Below are positions 1 to 11,535 of a stretch of 64,000 nt of DNA, in pieces. The stretch is from assembly GCA_008931825.1 (NCBI GenBank), contig QXVZ01018812.1:143398-207397 (forward strand), read 5' to 3'. Both the position numbers and the translations under genes were made by a program. The notes beneath the pieces are model-generated. The model was not told where the DNA came from. It saw nothing but the letters and a program-made list of their open reading frames with translations, and made no database searches. This DNA is from Phallusia fumigata (Eukaryota; Chordata; Ascidiacea; Phlebobranchia; Ascidiidae). The number at the start of each line of letters is the position of its first letter. Position 1 is the first letter of the stretch.

Positions 1-2795
1 TAATCAACGCAACCGCTCCACCAATGGCACCACCGATTATAGCCCAGTTAGTTGAACCTCCAGCATTTACTTCCTCTGCTACAATTTTACACAGTTTTTG
101 CTCAAGTGTGAAGTTTCTATAGGTTATCTATATTCCCAAATGTACAACGGCGTTTCAGATTTTAAAACCATTTTGCTGGTTTTGATGTATCACAAAAATT
201 AAACACCTTATCAGTGGCGGCTCACGTACAGACACTGTGGAACTGTAGTACCCATTTTACCAATTGATATTAGCGATAAAGAATTAACATCATGATTTTC
301 TTTTTAAAATTCTTCATGTATACTTTCACAATGTAAAATTATTTAGCTTACTGTCTGTAGCCATCCCCAAGTTTGCAAAAGAAATACCAAAATCTTTGTG
401 TGGAATCGTGCGCTTCACAGTATACTGACGATGGCGTGAAGTTTGCGTTTTTTAGTCCCTGTGTGTTGTGCTTTAAACCATGTACCATATTCGTCAATGT
501 GATAAAGTGTGGAGTTAAAATATTGTTCTGCTTTCATCCCCATTAATTTTAGCTACGAGCCGTCACTACAACCGATGCTGACAACCAAAATTTTGGATTG
601 CTATAAAACCAAATTGATTTGTGCAACGTATTTTTAATAACTTACTGCAATTGGTTCCTGTATATTCTGCCGTACATATGCAGTAATAGTTCAAGTTTTC
701 CAACTGGCATGTACCGTTGTGCAAACACGGAGCGCTGTCGCACGGGTCAATTTCTGGGTAAAAGCAAATAAATTAGTTGTCAAGAAGCTTCTGTCTTGTG
801 TCTTTAAGCTTATGGTGTAGTTTCCATTACTTGGTGATAGCCCCGTTTTTTGTCTCTCAACTTACCAGAGGACCCAAGGTTACGTTTTCTCACAGAACTA
901 TTAGTCTGTTATGATCTAAAGCTAACAACAAAAATAAGAAACATGCAAATTTAAGTAGTCAACAACTTTTTCGAAAATATATACAGCCACCTGGTTATAG
1001 CCTAAAACGTGTTTATTTATTCATTTTTCTTGCTGCGCCAATTAGCAAACTAATTTTACTAATTTGATGGATAGTTTGTAAGTACCTGTGTGTTTAATAA
1101 GATATCTCTCGGTGATTGTTTTTAAGTTTACCTGTTTCGCATTCGGGACCTGTGTAGATTCCGGAACATAGGCAGGTGTACGAATCATCTTGCTGTGTGC
1201 AACTTCCTCCGTTTTTACACGGATTAGAATCGCAAGCTTAACAACACATACAGATTTTTTAAAGGGTGCAGTCGTAATTAAAAAATAATCTTCGTACTTT
1301 AACGGCGTTAAACAGCCCTGAAAAACTGAAACGTGTTGTGGAAGCAATGTTTCATTGCGGTTGCACTGTATTATAATTGTTTTGTTATGTCAATAAAATC
1401 GACAAACTTGTTATTTACTCGTAAATTAAAGCGACTTTTCAAAGTGCTTTTTTTAGACCGGATAATAGCTTAATAAGTTCCTACTTAGAAATTTACTAAC
1501 ATTCGCAACACCATACTTGTATGTTGACTGCAAACATTATCAAACAAACTTAATTGCAAACAAAAACAAAGCAAAAATTGTTACCATTTGCGTTGCAGTT
1601 GGAACCAACCGGGCATTGGCATTGGTACGTTGTGTTCATTGGAACACAGATTTCACCGTTTTCACACGATACATCGGCACACAGCGCTGTAAGAGTGCAA
1701 CGGTTGTAGACTGGTTTTGTAAAACTAACATGTATAGAAAGCAGCAGCGCAAATAGCAGTGAACACAAGTATACAGTTTTAGCAGCTGAGTGAACACAAG
1801 CACACCCTAACTCTAACCCATGCAGTTTACTTGACGTTTTGTAACACAAAGCATCCCACATTAATCACTTGATAAAGCCATAATCTTAGTTTGTTTTAAA
1901 TTACTGTAAATATATTTACAGTAACTAGAAACAAGCAACAAATTTACCTTTTTGACAGATGAAGAAGTTTTTGTCTGCTTGACGTACGTCAATCCATTCG
2001 CCCAAATAACCGCTCGACTTATTTGAAATTAGAGCCAAAGCCACCATTGCATTTCCTTTTGGCCTATCGATAGACCAGTTTGTATACCCGTCAATCGAAC
2101 AATTTCCTGTGTCGTTAGTGCAGGCAATCTCCGAATCGTCAACCCAAAACCATTTCCATGCCAAGTCACTCCTAGCACCAGCCCAGTAATTCGCGGTACC
2201 ATTTAAACTGTTTACGAACACTTGCTCGATGAACCTTTGTGTCGTCTCGTCCTTGATGATAACCAGCATTGCGCCGCTGGAATTGCATTCCGCCTCGGCT
2301 TTGGTAAAGTTAACCATTGATTCGGCGTCGTCGTGGAAGTAGTACGTGTTGTTTTGGAAGGGTTGGCCTGCAAAGTGGTATAGGGCTACAGACCATTCAT
2401 CCCGTTAAGTATAGTACATTAAATATGAGGATGAAGGAAGGCTTTCTAAGTCGTAGGGGTGCACAAAAACTTGATTTGCCTAACTTAATTTAATCGGCTT
2501 TTAAGAAACATGAACCAAGTATCCACAGACAAAGAAAGTCGACAGTAAAATTCGAACTTACATCCTCTGCGCTAAGCATTATAAAACTAGTTTGAAATAT
2601 ACAGACAACATTTCCAACGACAACGTACGGTTGCATAAGTTGTAACTTAACTTATATGACACTGCAACTGTATTTTAAATAGCACCGGTTGCACGTAGCG
2701 ATTTACATTCAGCTATTTTTCGTACCTTGAGTTTGTCCCTTGGTGAGGCATATGAGACCACAGCACAAGGCTGTGAAGGCAAAGAGATGTTGCAT
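1..2795 (-). CDS. C-type lectin / EGF-like membrane protein, 3' part outside window
   Basis: Six exons splice in one frame: 2795-2726, 2367-1948, 1686-1585, 1236-1132, 753-646 and 116-1 (cut by the window edge). Exon 1 starts with ATG at 2795 and encodes a signal peptide (MQHLFAFTALCCGLICL). Exon 2 is a C-type lectin domain with WAGAR, a W-rich core and a closing FICQK. Exons 3, 4 and 5 each encode a Cys-rich EGF-like module; exon 4 has the clear pattern CDSNPCKNGGSC...CLC. Exon 6 ends in a hydrophobic, Gly-rich stretch (WAIIGGAIGGAVALI) that looks like the start of a transmembrane helix. Every intron is phase 1, the usual phase for shuffled extracellular modules. Such proteins generally bind carbohydrate or protein ligands at the cell surface. 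The ligand cannot be told from this sequence. The domain calls are firm; the cell-surface location is inferred. Confidence 0.82.
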
Positions 2796-5393
2796 TACTC
2801 TCTATCTTCGAGATCACATCTTTAATAAGTGCTATCACGTAAATTTAGGTTTCCTTTTCCCTACAAACTCCTAAAAAAACAAAATATCAAAATCAATTCA
2901 TACATAAGGACCTGCATTGTTTCAACAGTCACAAGGGGATATTATGATTTTGTATCTGACCAAGATTTTTTATCTTACCTCGTACTCATTTTCAACGTTA
3001 AAACTAGCTGTCACCTATATGACTGTCCTAATTTACCAAAGTTTATCGTGATTTGTACACAGAAGCGCGTATACGTCTAATTTACAAGCTAAGTCTTGAA
3101 GGCTGGCGGGGAAAACCTAAAACGGAACGCGTGTTTATCAAGTACTGTACCTCCCTTTTCTCTTCAAATGAGTGTTAAGATATCGCACTTATGTACTGCC
3201 GGAACTTAACTATAAGCGCAACACACCTCAACTATTCTCCACTCAAGGCCACCAATGTGGCAAACTACTGTCCTTATCTATTTAAAACAAGTTGAAGGTA
3301 ACTACATACTTACTCTAAAACCACAATTAAAGCTCGAACACTCCTAACTGCCTGTAATCAAAACGTATGTCGGTCCCCAACTATATTGATTGTCACCTTC
3401 CGAGCAACCAGTTGAAGAAGAACAAACGCATTCAAAACGAAAGTGTTTCTGCTCGCATGACGATCGGCTATTGACTTACGAATTTCCCTCGTTAAGTTTA
3501 TCGCAGAGTCTGTTGAATGTTTGTTTAGGCCTAGCTACGGTGAGCACTTCCACCAGGCTTTTGTACACAACGGCGCACCGCGCTGTGTTGTTTTCACACA
3601 CTGGTATTGTGAAACTTGTTGCCTCACGCACAAATCGTGTATTGCATTTAACGGTTTAAAATTTCTTTCTGAAACGGTGTTGAAAATCGATATGGGCCTG
3701 TATGTCGTAAAAAGATATTACAATTAAGAATTAAAGTCAAATCTTGACATATGCTTTTGCGTATGTCGAGCCAAATGCCTGTCTGTAATACTTTTATCTT
3801 GTTTTTTTTGTTACTGATTAACATCCGAAGACAAAACCAAATACAGTTTCAAATGTTACTTAACCTCTTCGTCAGGAGTAAGTACTGAGTACTTTCAGAT
3901 AACTGACTCTCTACCTTTACTCGTGTTTCAAGCGATGCAGAGCGCCAACTAGCAGAAACGAGTTTGTAAGATTTCGTTCGCTTGTAGTGCTACTATGAAT
4001 GATATTACATTGCCAGTGTTTTATTCCACGGAGAGGTGAGGGCTTTGTCGAATGGAGTGGGGCGCTCGACCCATATACAGACATAAAAACCTGATCTCTT
4101 TTCGTACTCGAGATGGTCCGGGGTTCGAAGCACAACCTTTTTTGCTGACAGTGAGCAATTAAAACGCCATGTTTGCCAAATGGCATCAGTCCTATGTGAA
4201 CATGTAGCCTATATGCACGCATAAGTTTATTTGTACGTACCTCCGCCCATGTGCAATCGCGAGATGGGGCAATCAAAAGAAATGAAAAGATTTGCAGCTC
4301 TCAAAACACGAGGGATTGAGCGAAAACCACTTCGTATTGCCACAAACTTGACCAAAAAGAAAAAACGCAATTTTAAAACTGGCTGTAACGTGAATTTAGT
4401 AAACATGTGTTTAATAGCTGATAACGCAAGCTACACACTTTATAAAGAAACGCAGACTTTTGGAAGGCTATTCCTCCAAACATGACTATACCTTGGCCGG
4501 TCAAGCAAACAACGTGGTTATACTGCTTGGCCAACATTATTTCCAATAGGCATTCCTATGTCGCCAGCAAAAGTTTGCTGTCAGATTCACTCGCTGCGTA
4601 CCTAAAAGTACCCGAACAGTAAAACTAGGTCGAAAAGTCTTAAGCAGTCCACGTCATTATGACGTTGAAATGACATTTGGGGTAGAATAATCATTGCGGA
4701 TCAAGCAAAATAAATGGAGAATTATTCATATGCTTGGTATTACTTTCTTAAGCAGAAGAATGTTGATTTTGAAGGTTAACGATGCCCGCAATTTCACTGC
4801 TTTGATTTAGGTAAATACAATTTGTGCCTGAAATATTTTGGGCGAAAATTGTTGTTGCTTGCACTCGAACACATTATCTGTTTGAAGTCAGTTTACGCAT
4901 TGATGAATAAACACAAGTTGGTCTGTAGGTTTTGCATTTGTTGAATTGTAAAACCTTGAGACTTTATTTGAGTTCAGTTTATGTGATGAAACTGATTATA
5001 GGCATCCAGACGATATTGTAGCTACTCGTCTGGACCCATTTGTCTAGCGGGAAATTGGACTCAGACAATGCCATGCAGTTGGTTTGTATTGTTGAGTTAT
5101 TAGGCAAGTAGACATCAATAACAACCAAGTAGACGAGAATTAGGCCGTAGCTCAGCCCATTGACTATCATACAGGAATGTTTTGCGACACAAGAATGGTA
5201 TGATTGCAATGTGAAGTAAGCATGGCAACCTACGCCACAGGCGATGGTCAGTGCGTGGAGGATACGGAGTTGCGGTTCATGCGGAATCACGACTGGACAG
5301 CAAATTCGAATAATTACTTACAAGTAAAAATTGATGTCGACTCACAAACGGTGACAAGAGATTTGGGGAAACAGAGTAAGACCTTTGACAGCC
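2796..5393. other. Intergenic region, no supportable gene
   Basis: About 2.6 kb between the lectin-EGF gene and the first acetyltransferase copy. Open frames here are short (about 120 codons at most). None shows a recognisable domain or a convincing set of phase-matched splice sites. A short B-box-like sequence (GGGGTTCGAAGCAC, about 4118-4131) could be an old SINE fragment, but no matching A box is evident. Confidence 0.5.
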
Positions 5394-5924
5394 ATGGCAT
5401 CAAAAACAGATATAATGTCTCATAAAGCATCTCAAGTGAATTTTCTTAAGTCCGACAGAAAGAAACTTTCGTCTAAAATCGAATGCAGACTTCTGACTGA
5501 AGACGACCTACCGAAAGTGCTACCGTTGTAAAGTTTTACACAGAGCGAAATCCGTTTTTAAAACCTTCAAAGCGTCAGGTGATGATGTCGGTAGATACGA
5601 CAAAGAACGAGCTAAATTGAAGATAAAACGTGGATTGTCATTTGGTACGTTTCACAAAATTACAGGCGAACTGGTTTCCATTAACGTAAATACGATTGAT
5701 AAAAAGTCACACGTCGAATACATAACAAAAGTTAAAGAAATCATGGAAATAAAAGATTTTATGATTACGTCGACGGTGATTTGTTTAAGACTTTAAACAC
5801 TGGTAAGATTGTGGTAATTAGTTTGGGTTCCACAAACCCAGCTTATATTGGTATTGGACTGAAGAAACGGTTTGACTATCTGAAGCTGGTAGAAGAAAAG
5901 GCCAGAGAACAAGGCTGTTGGCAC

Positions 5925-8101
5925 CAGACATGGGGTCGAATACACATTCCATGCATTCGAATACTTTACGAATACTCGGTTAGCTGTATTCGTATTTATG
6001 AATATTTACGTGGTTTTCGAGCGCCAGCAGTTCGAATTGTATTCGAATGAACCGACTCATGTATTCGTATTCACGAATAAATCAAAAATTTCGGAGTGCA
6101 ACAATTCGAATTGTATTCGAATTATTTAATGCTTGTATTCGTATTCATGAATTCTTTTAAAAAATTTGAGAGACAAACGATTCGAATTGTATTCGAATGA
6201 ATGGGCTCATATATTCGTATTCACGAATTCTTTTAAAAATTTCGGGGACCAGCAATTCGAATAATATTCGATTAAATCGACCGGCTAATTCGTATTCATG
6301 AATTGTTATGAAGGTTTCAAAGTTCAACAATTCGAATAAATAGTTTGTTGTATTCGTATTCGCGAATGGTTGCAGGATTGTTTAGACTATCTATTCGAAT
6401 GAATTGCAAGCAGTGGGGGGGGTTGCCAAATCTCATAAAATTAAGACAATCATTAAACTAACAAGGCGTAACACGCTTAAAAAGCCTCCCAATTATACTC
6501 CTGTGGTCCAGAAATTTTAACAATTTAATTCGTACGTAACAAAGTTAGGAATTTGCAAGCATATCTTAAACCCTCATGTAATACGAATGCAATTGCATGT
6601 GCATTTGTACTCATGAATTGTTACGCCAATAACAAGTTCTTACGATTCGAATTGTATTCGAATAAATTCACGTGAGTATTCGTATTCATGAATACTTTGT
6701 TTAGATTTTATTATCGCCTATTCGAATCGTATTCGAATAAATCCATGCGAATAATCGTATTCATGAATACTTCGTTCCAATTTCAATGTCAACTATTCGA
6801 ATAGTATTCGAATGAGTTCACGCAAGTATTCGTATTCGTGAATAGATGCTTTGAATATCAGCATTGACTATTCGAATTGTAATCGAATAAATTGACGCAT
6901 GTAATCGTATTCGTGAATAGGTTCTTTGAATATCAGCATTGACTATTCGAATTGTAATCGAATAAATTGACGCATGTAATCGTATTCGTGAATAGGTCCT
7001 TTTAATATCAGCATTGACTATTCGAACTGTAATAGAATAAATTGACGCATTTAATCGTATTCGTGAATAGGTTCTTTGAATATCAGCATTGACTATTCGA
7101 ATTGTAATCGTGAGTTTTTAAACAAAAGCAAAAAGTATTCGAAAACAGCACATTCGGAGCAAAACCTGTATTCAAATGTGTTCGAATACGAATGACGAAT
7201 ACGAATTGCCCCATGTCTGATAGTTACTTAAGTTTTTTATGGCATGATTGTTTCGGCTGGCAGAAACACATAGGTTCTCACACGTGCAATGTTGTCCATT
7301 ATGCATTTTTCTGGATACATGTCAGGCTTTAGGCATAAACAAAGCAATCAGTGCACCACACTGACCCCTTTTGCGGGTGCTGGTGATATAACTGCTGGGT
7401 CTATATTGTCAAACAAAGAAATCAATACATTGCAATTGCATGTTACACAAAGTATCCAAATTTCATTCAATTCAGACTTCATTCAAAAATTTGACCCACT
7501 GTAGAGGGCTAGTGGGGTAACCTTTGGGGATATTTGGTAAAATGTAGCAATCGACACACCACAATGACCAAACTTACAGTATATTAATTTCAATTCATTT
7601 GGAGATTGTTTGAAAGCTTAACCATTACAGGGAGCCACAAAACAACAACTATGGCTCTGCTGACTAAAGCTGATGACAACCCCCGACTTGCACCACCACT
7701 TACTAAACTTCCATCAACCAGGAAGTGGTTCATAAACGATCTGACCTAACTTCATTTTCACTTACCCTATAATCACAGAAACTTTTCGTTTGTGGTGTTT
7801 GCAATCATGCAAAAACGCTTGAAAAACGTTTTACTCTTTTTGGGCTAGCGGGGTAAACACTGGGGTTATAAGGTCAAATGAAACAGATGACACAACATCA
7901 TGATCATACCTACCAGCTGTGAGAGATTCATCCAAATCCACCAAACATTTCATGGTAAAACGACATGGACAAGCTCGCAGTAGAAAAAAAGAGGGACCCA
8001 TAATGATAAAACATTGCACTGATCCAATCTATTATTCNGAGCAAAACCTGTATTCGAATGCATTCGAATACGAATGACGAATACGAATTGCCCCATGTCT
8101 G
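5925..8101. mobile_element. hAT-like DNA element with 8-bp target duplication
   Basis: The outer ends are inverted repeats CAGACATGGGG (5925-5935) and CCCCATGTCTG (8091-8101). The flanks are identical 8-bp copies GTTGGCAC (5917-5924 and 8102-8109). An 8-bp duplication and a CAG...CTG terminus are typical of the hAT superfamily. No transposase frame is visible, so the element is non-autonomous. A second, nearly identical right end occurs inside at about 7140-7219. The stretch 7220-8037 between the two right ends does not share the ATTCGAAT-rich composition and finishes at a single N (8038). It may be a nested insertion or an assembly join. Confidence 0.8.
6640..7120. repeat. 75-bp tandem repeat array inside the hAT-like element
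   Basis: The phrase GCATTGACTATTCGAA recurs with its GACTA at 6866, 6941, 7016 and 7091, exactly 75 bp apart. A more degenerate copy lies one period upstream near 6791, and another near 6715. Each unit holds palindromic TATTCGAA / ATTCGAAT and CGTATTCGTGAAT motifs. Older, irregular relatives of the same motif fill 5937-6400. No open frame is maintained. Confidence 0.85.
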
Positions 8102-8574
8102 GTTGGCACGTAGTAGGTACAGCAACATCCAGTTTTTCACAGAAAATGGTGGAAGGTCTTGGTGGCTTCAAACTGTTAAGAGAAGTAAAGTACGCGTATG
8201 TGGATCCTCTAACTGGCAAGAAACCTGACTTGGAACTTTTACCGATGCATCCCAGCACTAAGGTGTACTATAAAGGAATCTTGCCTTGCATCAAGACCAA
8301 TAATCTATCCAAACTGTAACATTAATATGATTTGTTTGTATGACTTGGTCTGCGTCTTTACGGTCATTCGAACGATGCTAAAACTACTGTCAAATATATC
8401 GCAGACAAAGATAAGTTGGTTTCTCGTTGGTTTAGACTTTCAATTAACATGATGATATCCTGGAACCGAATGAATTACAAACAAACACAGCAAGCATTCG
8501 CCACGATGGATGTTGGCCGTAATTATGGTCTGTGATAAAGTAAAGAAGGCAAAACAGCAGTTTTGAGTAACGAG

Positions 8575-8945
8575 CCTTAGATTTCGAGTCTCAAGTCAAG
8601 TCTCAGGGGTTAGAGTCTCAGATCAAGTCTGTAGGGGTCAGAGTCTTAAGGCAAGTCAAGTCGCTGGTGTTTCGAGTCTTCTTCAAGTCTTACTGCAGGG
8701 TTGAAAAATAAATGTAAAATTTTTGGTCCCACGCTTATATTTAATATCAACGTGCTACGTTATATTTTCGATCGTAAATTTTGTCCGAATCTTAGGTCAA
8801 GTCAAATCTCACGTTTAACGAGTCCAAGTCAAGTCAAGTCACCAGTGTCACGAGTCCAAGTCAAGTCTTTTCAAAGCAAAGACTCGAGTCAAGTCAAGTC
8901 TTCAGAAAAAAAAGCAACTCAAGTCAAGTCAACCCCTCTCACTAG
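8575..8945. repeat. CAAGTC-rich repeat, probable DNA-element remnant
   Basis: Two clusters of the hexamer CAAGTC, often in runs such as CAAGTCAAGTCAAGTC, occupy about 8590-8690 and 8795-8930 in the same orientation. About 100 bp of unrelated AT-rich DNA separates them. GAGTC/GACTC motifs are interspersed. Such subterminal repeat clusters are common in non-autonomous DNA transposons. Terminal inverted repeats could not be fixed here, so the class is left open. Confidence 0.6.
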
Positions 8946-9386
8946 AAGTTTAGTTCCTAAATAGTATGTTTATATTAGTATGTTAAGAAGAGAAACTAAG
9001 CTTTTAATAAGCTTAAGCATCAGGTTTTAAAACACACCCGCACAAAAAGGAAAAGAAACATCAATAATAAGAGGAAGGAAGACTCGATCTCCTTATCTCC
9101 ATCTAAACTTTTACATGTTTTGTTTTACTGAAGCACAAAATGGGTCAACATAATTTCGGTTGGGTAGCGTCTTATCAGCGTCTTGCACTCAACATTAATG
9201 GGTCAAAGCTTCAAGACCAAATCTTTTCGAGAAAGGTTTGGTATAAGCTGTTGAGTACACTCAATAAACATAAAAAAACAACACCAATACCGGGCCGCAA
9301 GAAATACAAACTTTTTCCACCTGACTACAAATGTACGGTTTGTCTGTAAGTGAAAAACAGAGTGGTATAGTTAACATGTAAAATAG
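8946..9386. other. Intergenic region, nothing recognised
   Basis: Short AT-rich spacer between the CAAGTC repeat and the next acetyltransferase remnant. A 69-codon open frame at 9140-9349 has no recognisable motif and no homology that can be seen inside the window. Confidence 0.5.
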
Positions 9387-9884
9387 TTAAAATTTGCAAG
9401 GCAAAAGTCGTTTGTAGTAAACCTTTGCGCTGGAATGAATTGACGAAAGCTCCAAGTTCGGTATCTCGCCAGTCAAGAGGTCAACATATTCCGCGTACTT
9501 GATTTCACTCAGGACCGAGTACCCAGCCTTTTGATCCATAACCCTTTGAAAATATTTGGACACTGCAGTTGTCACCGCGTACTCGCAACCTAGTTTCAGT
9601 CCCTTTTCCTCGGTTAACTCATGAATGCGAAACTTGTCAAACAGTCTTAGCCTGGAATAAGCAGGATCCGTGGTATTCAGACTAATCATCATATAATAAA
9701 ACTTTTTGGAATAAAACTTTTCAGTAAATTCGCATGCTTCAGGCAAATCGTCCGTGTTCAGTAGCTTAATTACATTCAAGCCTACTAGCAACATTATCTG
9801 CTTCGACACACTTATCTTCCATTCTGCGTTTGCGGCGGTCTTAAGTGGTTTGAAGGATAACCTCAGGGAGTAGACCAACAGCAT
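9387..9884 (-). pseudogene. Internally deleted GNAT acetyltransferase copy
   Basis: An open frame of 165 codons whose C-terminal half clearly matches the intact acetyltransferases: DPAYSRLRLFDKF, GCEYAVTTAVSKYFQ, IKYAEYVDLLTGEIPNLEL and AKVYYKRLLPC. The N-terminal part keeps LLNTDDLPEACEFTEKFYSK. It then jumps to a stretch equivalent to residue 140 or so of the intact proteins, so roughly 90 residues of the acetyl-CoA fold are missing. The extreme N-terminus (about 30 residues) has no counterpart in the intact genes but is shared with the fragment at 11880-12372. The frame is still open, so a short product is possible, but it is unlikely to be an active acetyltransferase. Confidence 0.75.
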
Positions 9885-10189
9885 TTCCTGTTTAGCTGAC
9901 TAATCAAGTAAATAGTCTCGTTTATTGACTTAGTTGACCAGTGCAGGTCTGGTTGACTTATAAATAGCACAGGAGGCCCAACAAGTTGTTTCGAGCTCTT
10001 CACGAGACAAGGATGTTACCGCAGTCTTGTGACTTGCGGGGCGAAAAGTGAATTAAAAGTCGAATATATTATGCAACACGCGTACACAAAGTTTGTCTTA
10101 CAGTATTAAGGATGATCTGGCGGTCTCTTACTAGAAGCTGTCGTGTGTAGCAGTGCCTGTGAATGGACTTAGGACAGGATTACCGCTTG

Positions 10190-10330
10190 CGTACCCTCAA
10201 TTAGTAGGGTGCCAGCTCTAATAGGGTTCTGTCGTGGTTTGAAATTTGACCATAGTCTGAATTTTTTTGACCCACGCCTTGCTGAATGAAGGCTTGCAAG
10301 GCGGACTCTGATTCGGTACAAGGCGACTTT
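10190..10330 (+). repeat. SINE-like repeat, copy 1
   Basis: Resembles copy 2 at 12480-12640, sharing GCTTGCAAGGCGGA, CTCTGATTCGGTA and an AAGGCGACT tail. The tRNA-like head is decayed here: the B-box region reads GGTTTGAAATTTGACC. The element sits between two acetyltransferase copies. Confidence 0.55.
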
Positions 10331-10568
10331 ATTTAATTTGGAAAAAATTGCATTAATAAAAATGAATTGTCGTTTATGGTATTTACAAGAGAAAAAACGC
10401 TCTTTTTTTCAAAAAAGGGATAGTTTTCAGCTATTGCTAAAAGTCCAATTATGACATGTGAATGTTTTTGAACAAATTCTGGGTTTTGGCGAACAAAAAA
10501 TAACAATTTGGAAACAATTTCCATCTTTTAGTTCCAAATATTATTTTTGTGCCCATTGCTTCAATAGA

Positions 10569-11351
10569 TTACAGTTTGCTGTCTTCTTGCGACTTCTCTT
10601 TCTCTGACACACGTTTATAGTAAACTTTAACGCTGGTGTGCATTGGAGATAGATCCAAATCCGGTTTCTGTCCAGTCAGTGGGTCAATATACTCTGAGTA
10701 TTTTACCTCCTTCAGTAAGTGATATTCGGGCATGCGATCCAACCTTTTCTGGGAGTAGAACGAAACCGCTGATGCTAATATATACTCACAACCAGCTGCT
10801 CTCGCGTTTGTTTCGACTTTTTCAGGCATTCCAAGCCAAGTCCATATGTCTACGCCCAAATAAGCTGGATCAACTGCTCCAATTTCCCCCATCATAAACC
10901 TATCTGTGTTCAAGAGCTCAAACAAGTCTCCTTCGACGTAATGAACAAACCTCAAGACCTTTTCATACGCTGAAGAATGTCCTTCTATTTCGCCAGCTTT
11001 CCGTTGTAAACCTTCTGCTATTCGATTGCGTATTGAATAGAAGCCCACACGCACCAACTTTTTCGTGTCTTTGTGGAACAGGCCAAACGATAATTTATTC
11101 TGAATTTTGATTCTTGCACGTTCATTATCTCTGTTCGCGACGTCTTTGACGGTCATTTTGAAGATCTGTCGAAGAGGATTCTGCATTGTGTAGTGCTTTG
11201 CAAGAAACACCTGCACTTGGGGCAAATCATCCTTTGTCAGAACCCTAGCTTCAATTTTTTGAACAATTTTCGACCTATTTGGCATCGCAGTCTTGCCTTT
11301 CGGCATCTTGACACTCTCACTGCTTTTGTAATTATTCATTGCTGGCTTCAA
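10569..11351 (-). CDS. GNAT-family N-acetyltransferase, intronless, intact
   Basis: A single uninterrupted frame of 260 codons. After a basic N-terminal tail the protein runs ARVLTKDDLPQVQVFLAKHY (residues 35-54), then LSFGLFHKDTKKLVRVGF (87-104), YVEGDLFELLNTDRFMMGEI (138-157), AVDPAYLGVDIWTWLG (159-174), and EVKYSEYIDPLTGQKPDLDL (215-234) to KVYYKRV. This order matches the arylalkylamine/dopamine-type GNAT fold, with acetyl-CoA binding around the DPAYLGVD segment. The classical Q/R-x-x-G-x-G/A motif is only partly kept there. The substrate is unknown. Start choice is uncertain: ATG 11351 is the longest, and Met16 or Met23 are alternatives. It is markedly diverged from the 14688 gene, so this is not a recent duplicate. 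No frameshift or stop is present. Confidence 0.8.
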   Translation of the reverse strand: MKPAMNNYKSSESVKMPKGKTAMPNRSKIVQKIEARVLTKDDLPQVQVFLAKHYTMQNPLRQIFKMTVKDVANRDNERARIKIQNKLSFGLFHKDTKKLVRVGFYSIRNRIAEGLQRKAGEIEGHSSAYEKVLRFVHYVEGDLFELLNTDRFMMGEIGAVDPAYLGVDIWTWLGMPEKVETNARAAGCEYILASAVSFYSQKRLDRMPEYHLLKEVKYSEYIDPLTGQKPDLDLSPMHTSVKVYYKRVSEKEKSQEDSKL

Positions 11352-11535
11352 ACTCCAGGTTTAATAGTAGTTGACACAAAAACTTACCCAGATTTACCAG
11401 ATTGACGCGATATGGCACGATAAGGCCTTGCAGAGATAGTTGACTGCAAATGCTGTGTTCAGTCGTGGTGTTTACTTACTTACGTAATGTTTGTCGTTGC
11501 GCCAGTCGCCGGCACCCAAGCGTGTCAGTCTAGAC

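Larger units (their letters stand above)
5394..8319 (+). pseudogene. GNAT acetyltransferase pseudogene split by a transposon
   Basis: A copy of the intronless GNAT gene found intact at 14688-15416. The frame opens at ATG 5394 (or in frame at 5415) with MSHKASQVNFLKSD and continues to ECRLLTEDDLPKVLPL. It then stops near 5530 because several bases are missing relative to the intact copy, and a second indel lies near 5555. The middle part (DKERAKLKIKRG, FGTFHKITGELVS) and the motif AYIGIGLKKR are still readable in pieces. The frame is broken again at 5924 by the insertion at 5925-8101. It resumes at 8102 with the C-terminal third, including GGFKLLREVKYAYVDPLTGK, and ends at the stop at 8319. 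Removing the insert and one target-site copy joins ...QGCWH directly to VVGTATSSFSQ. The point lesions elsewhere mean the gene is dead regardless of the insertion. Confidence 0.88.

Noticed and set aside
4085-4145. tRNA gene suggested by GGGGTTCGAAGCAC
   Set aside because: No A box or cloverleaf stems accompany the B-box-like sequence; at most a decayed SINE.
4979-5290. 103-codon minus-strand frame with two hydrophobic stretches
   Set aside because: No recognised family, no supporting splice sites, and it lies in otherwise featureless spacer.
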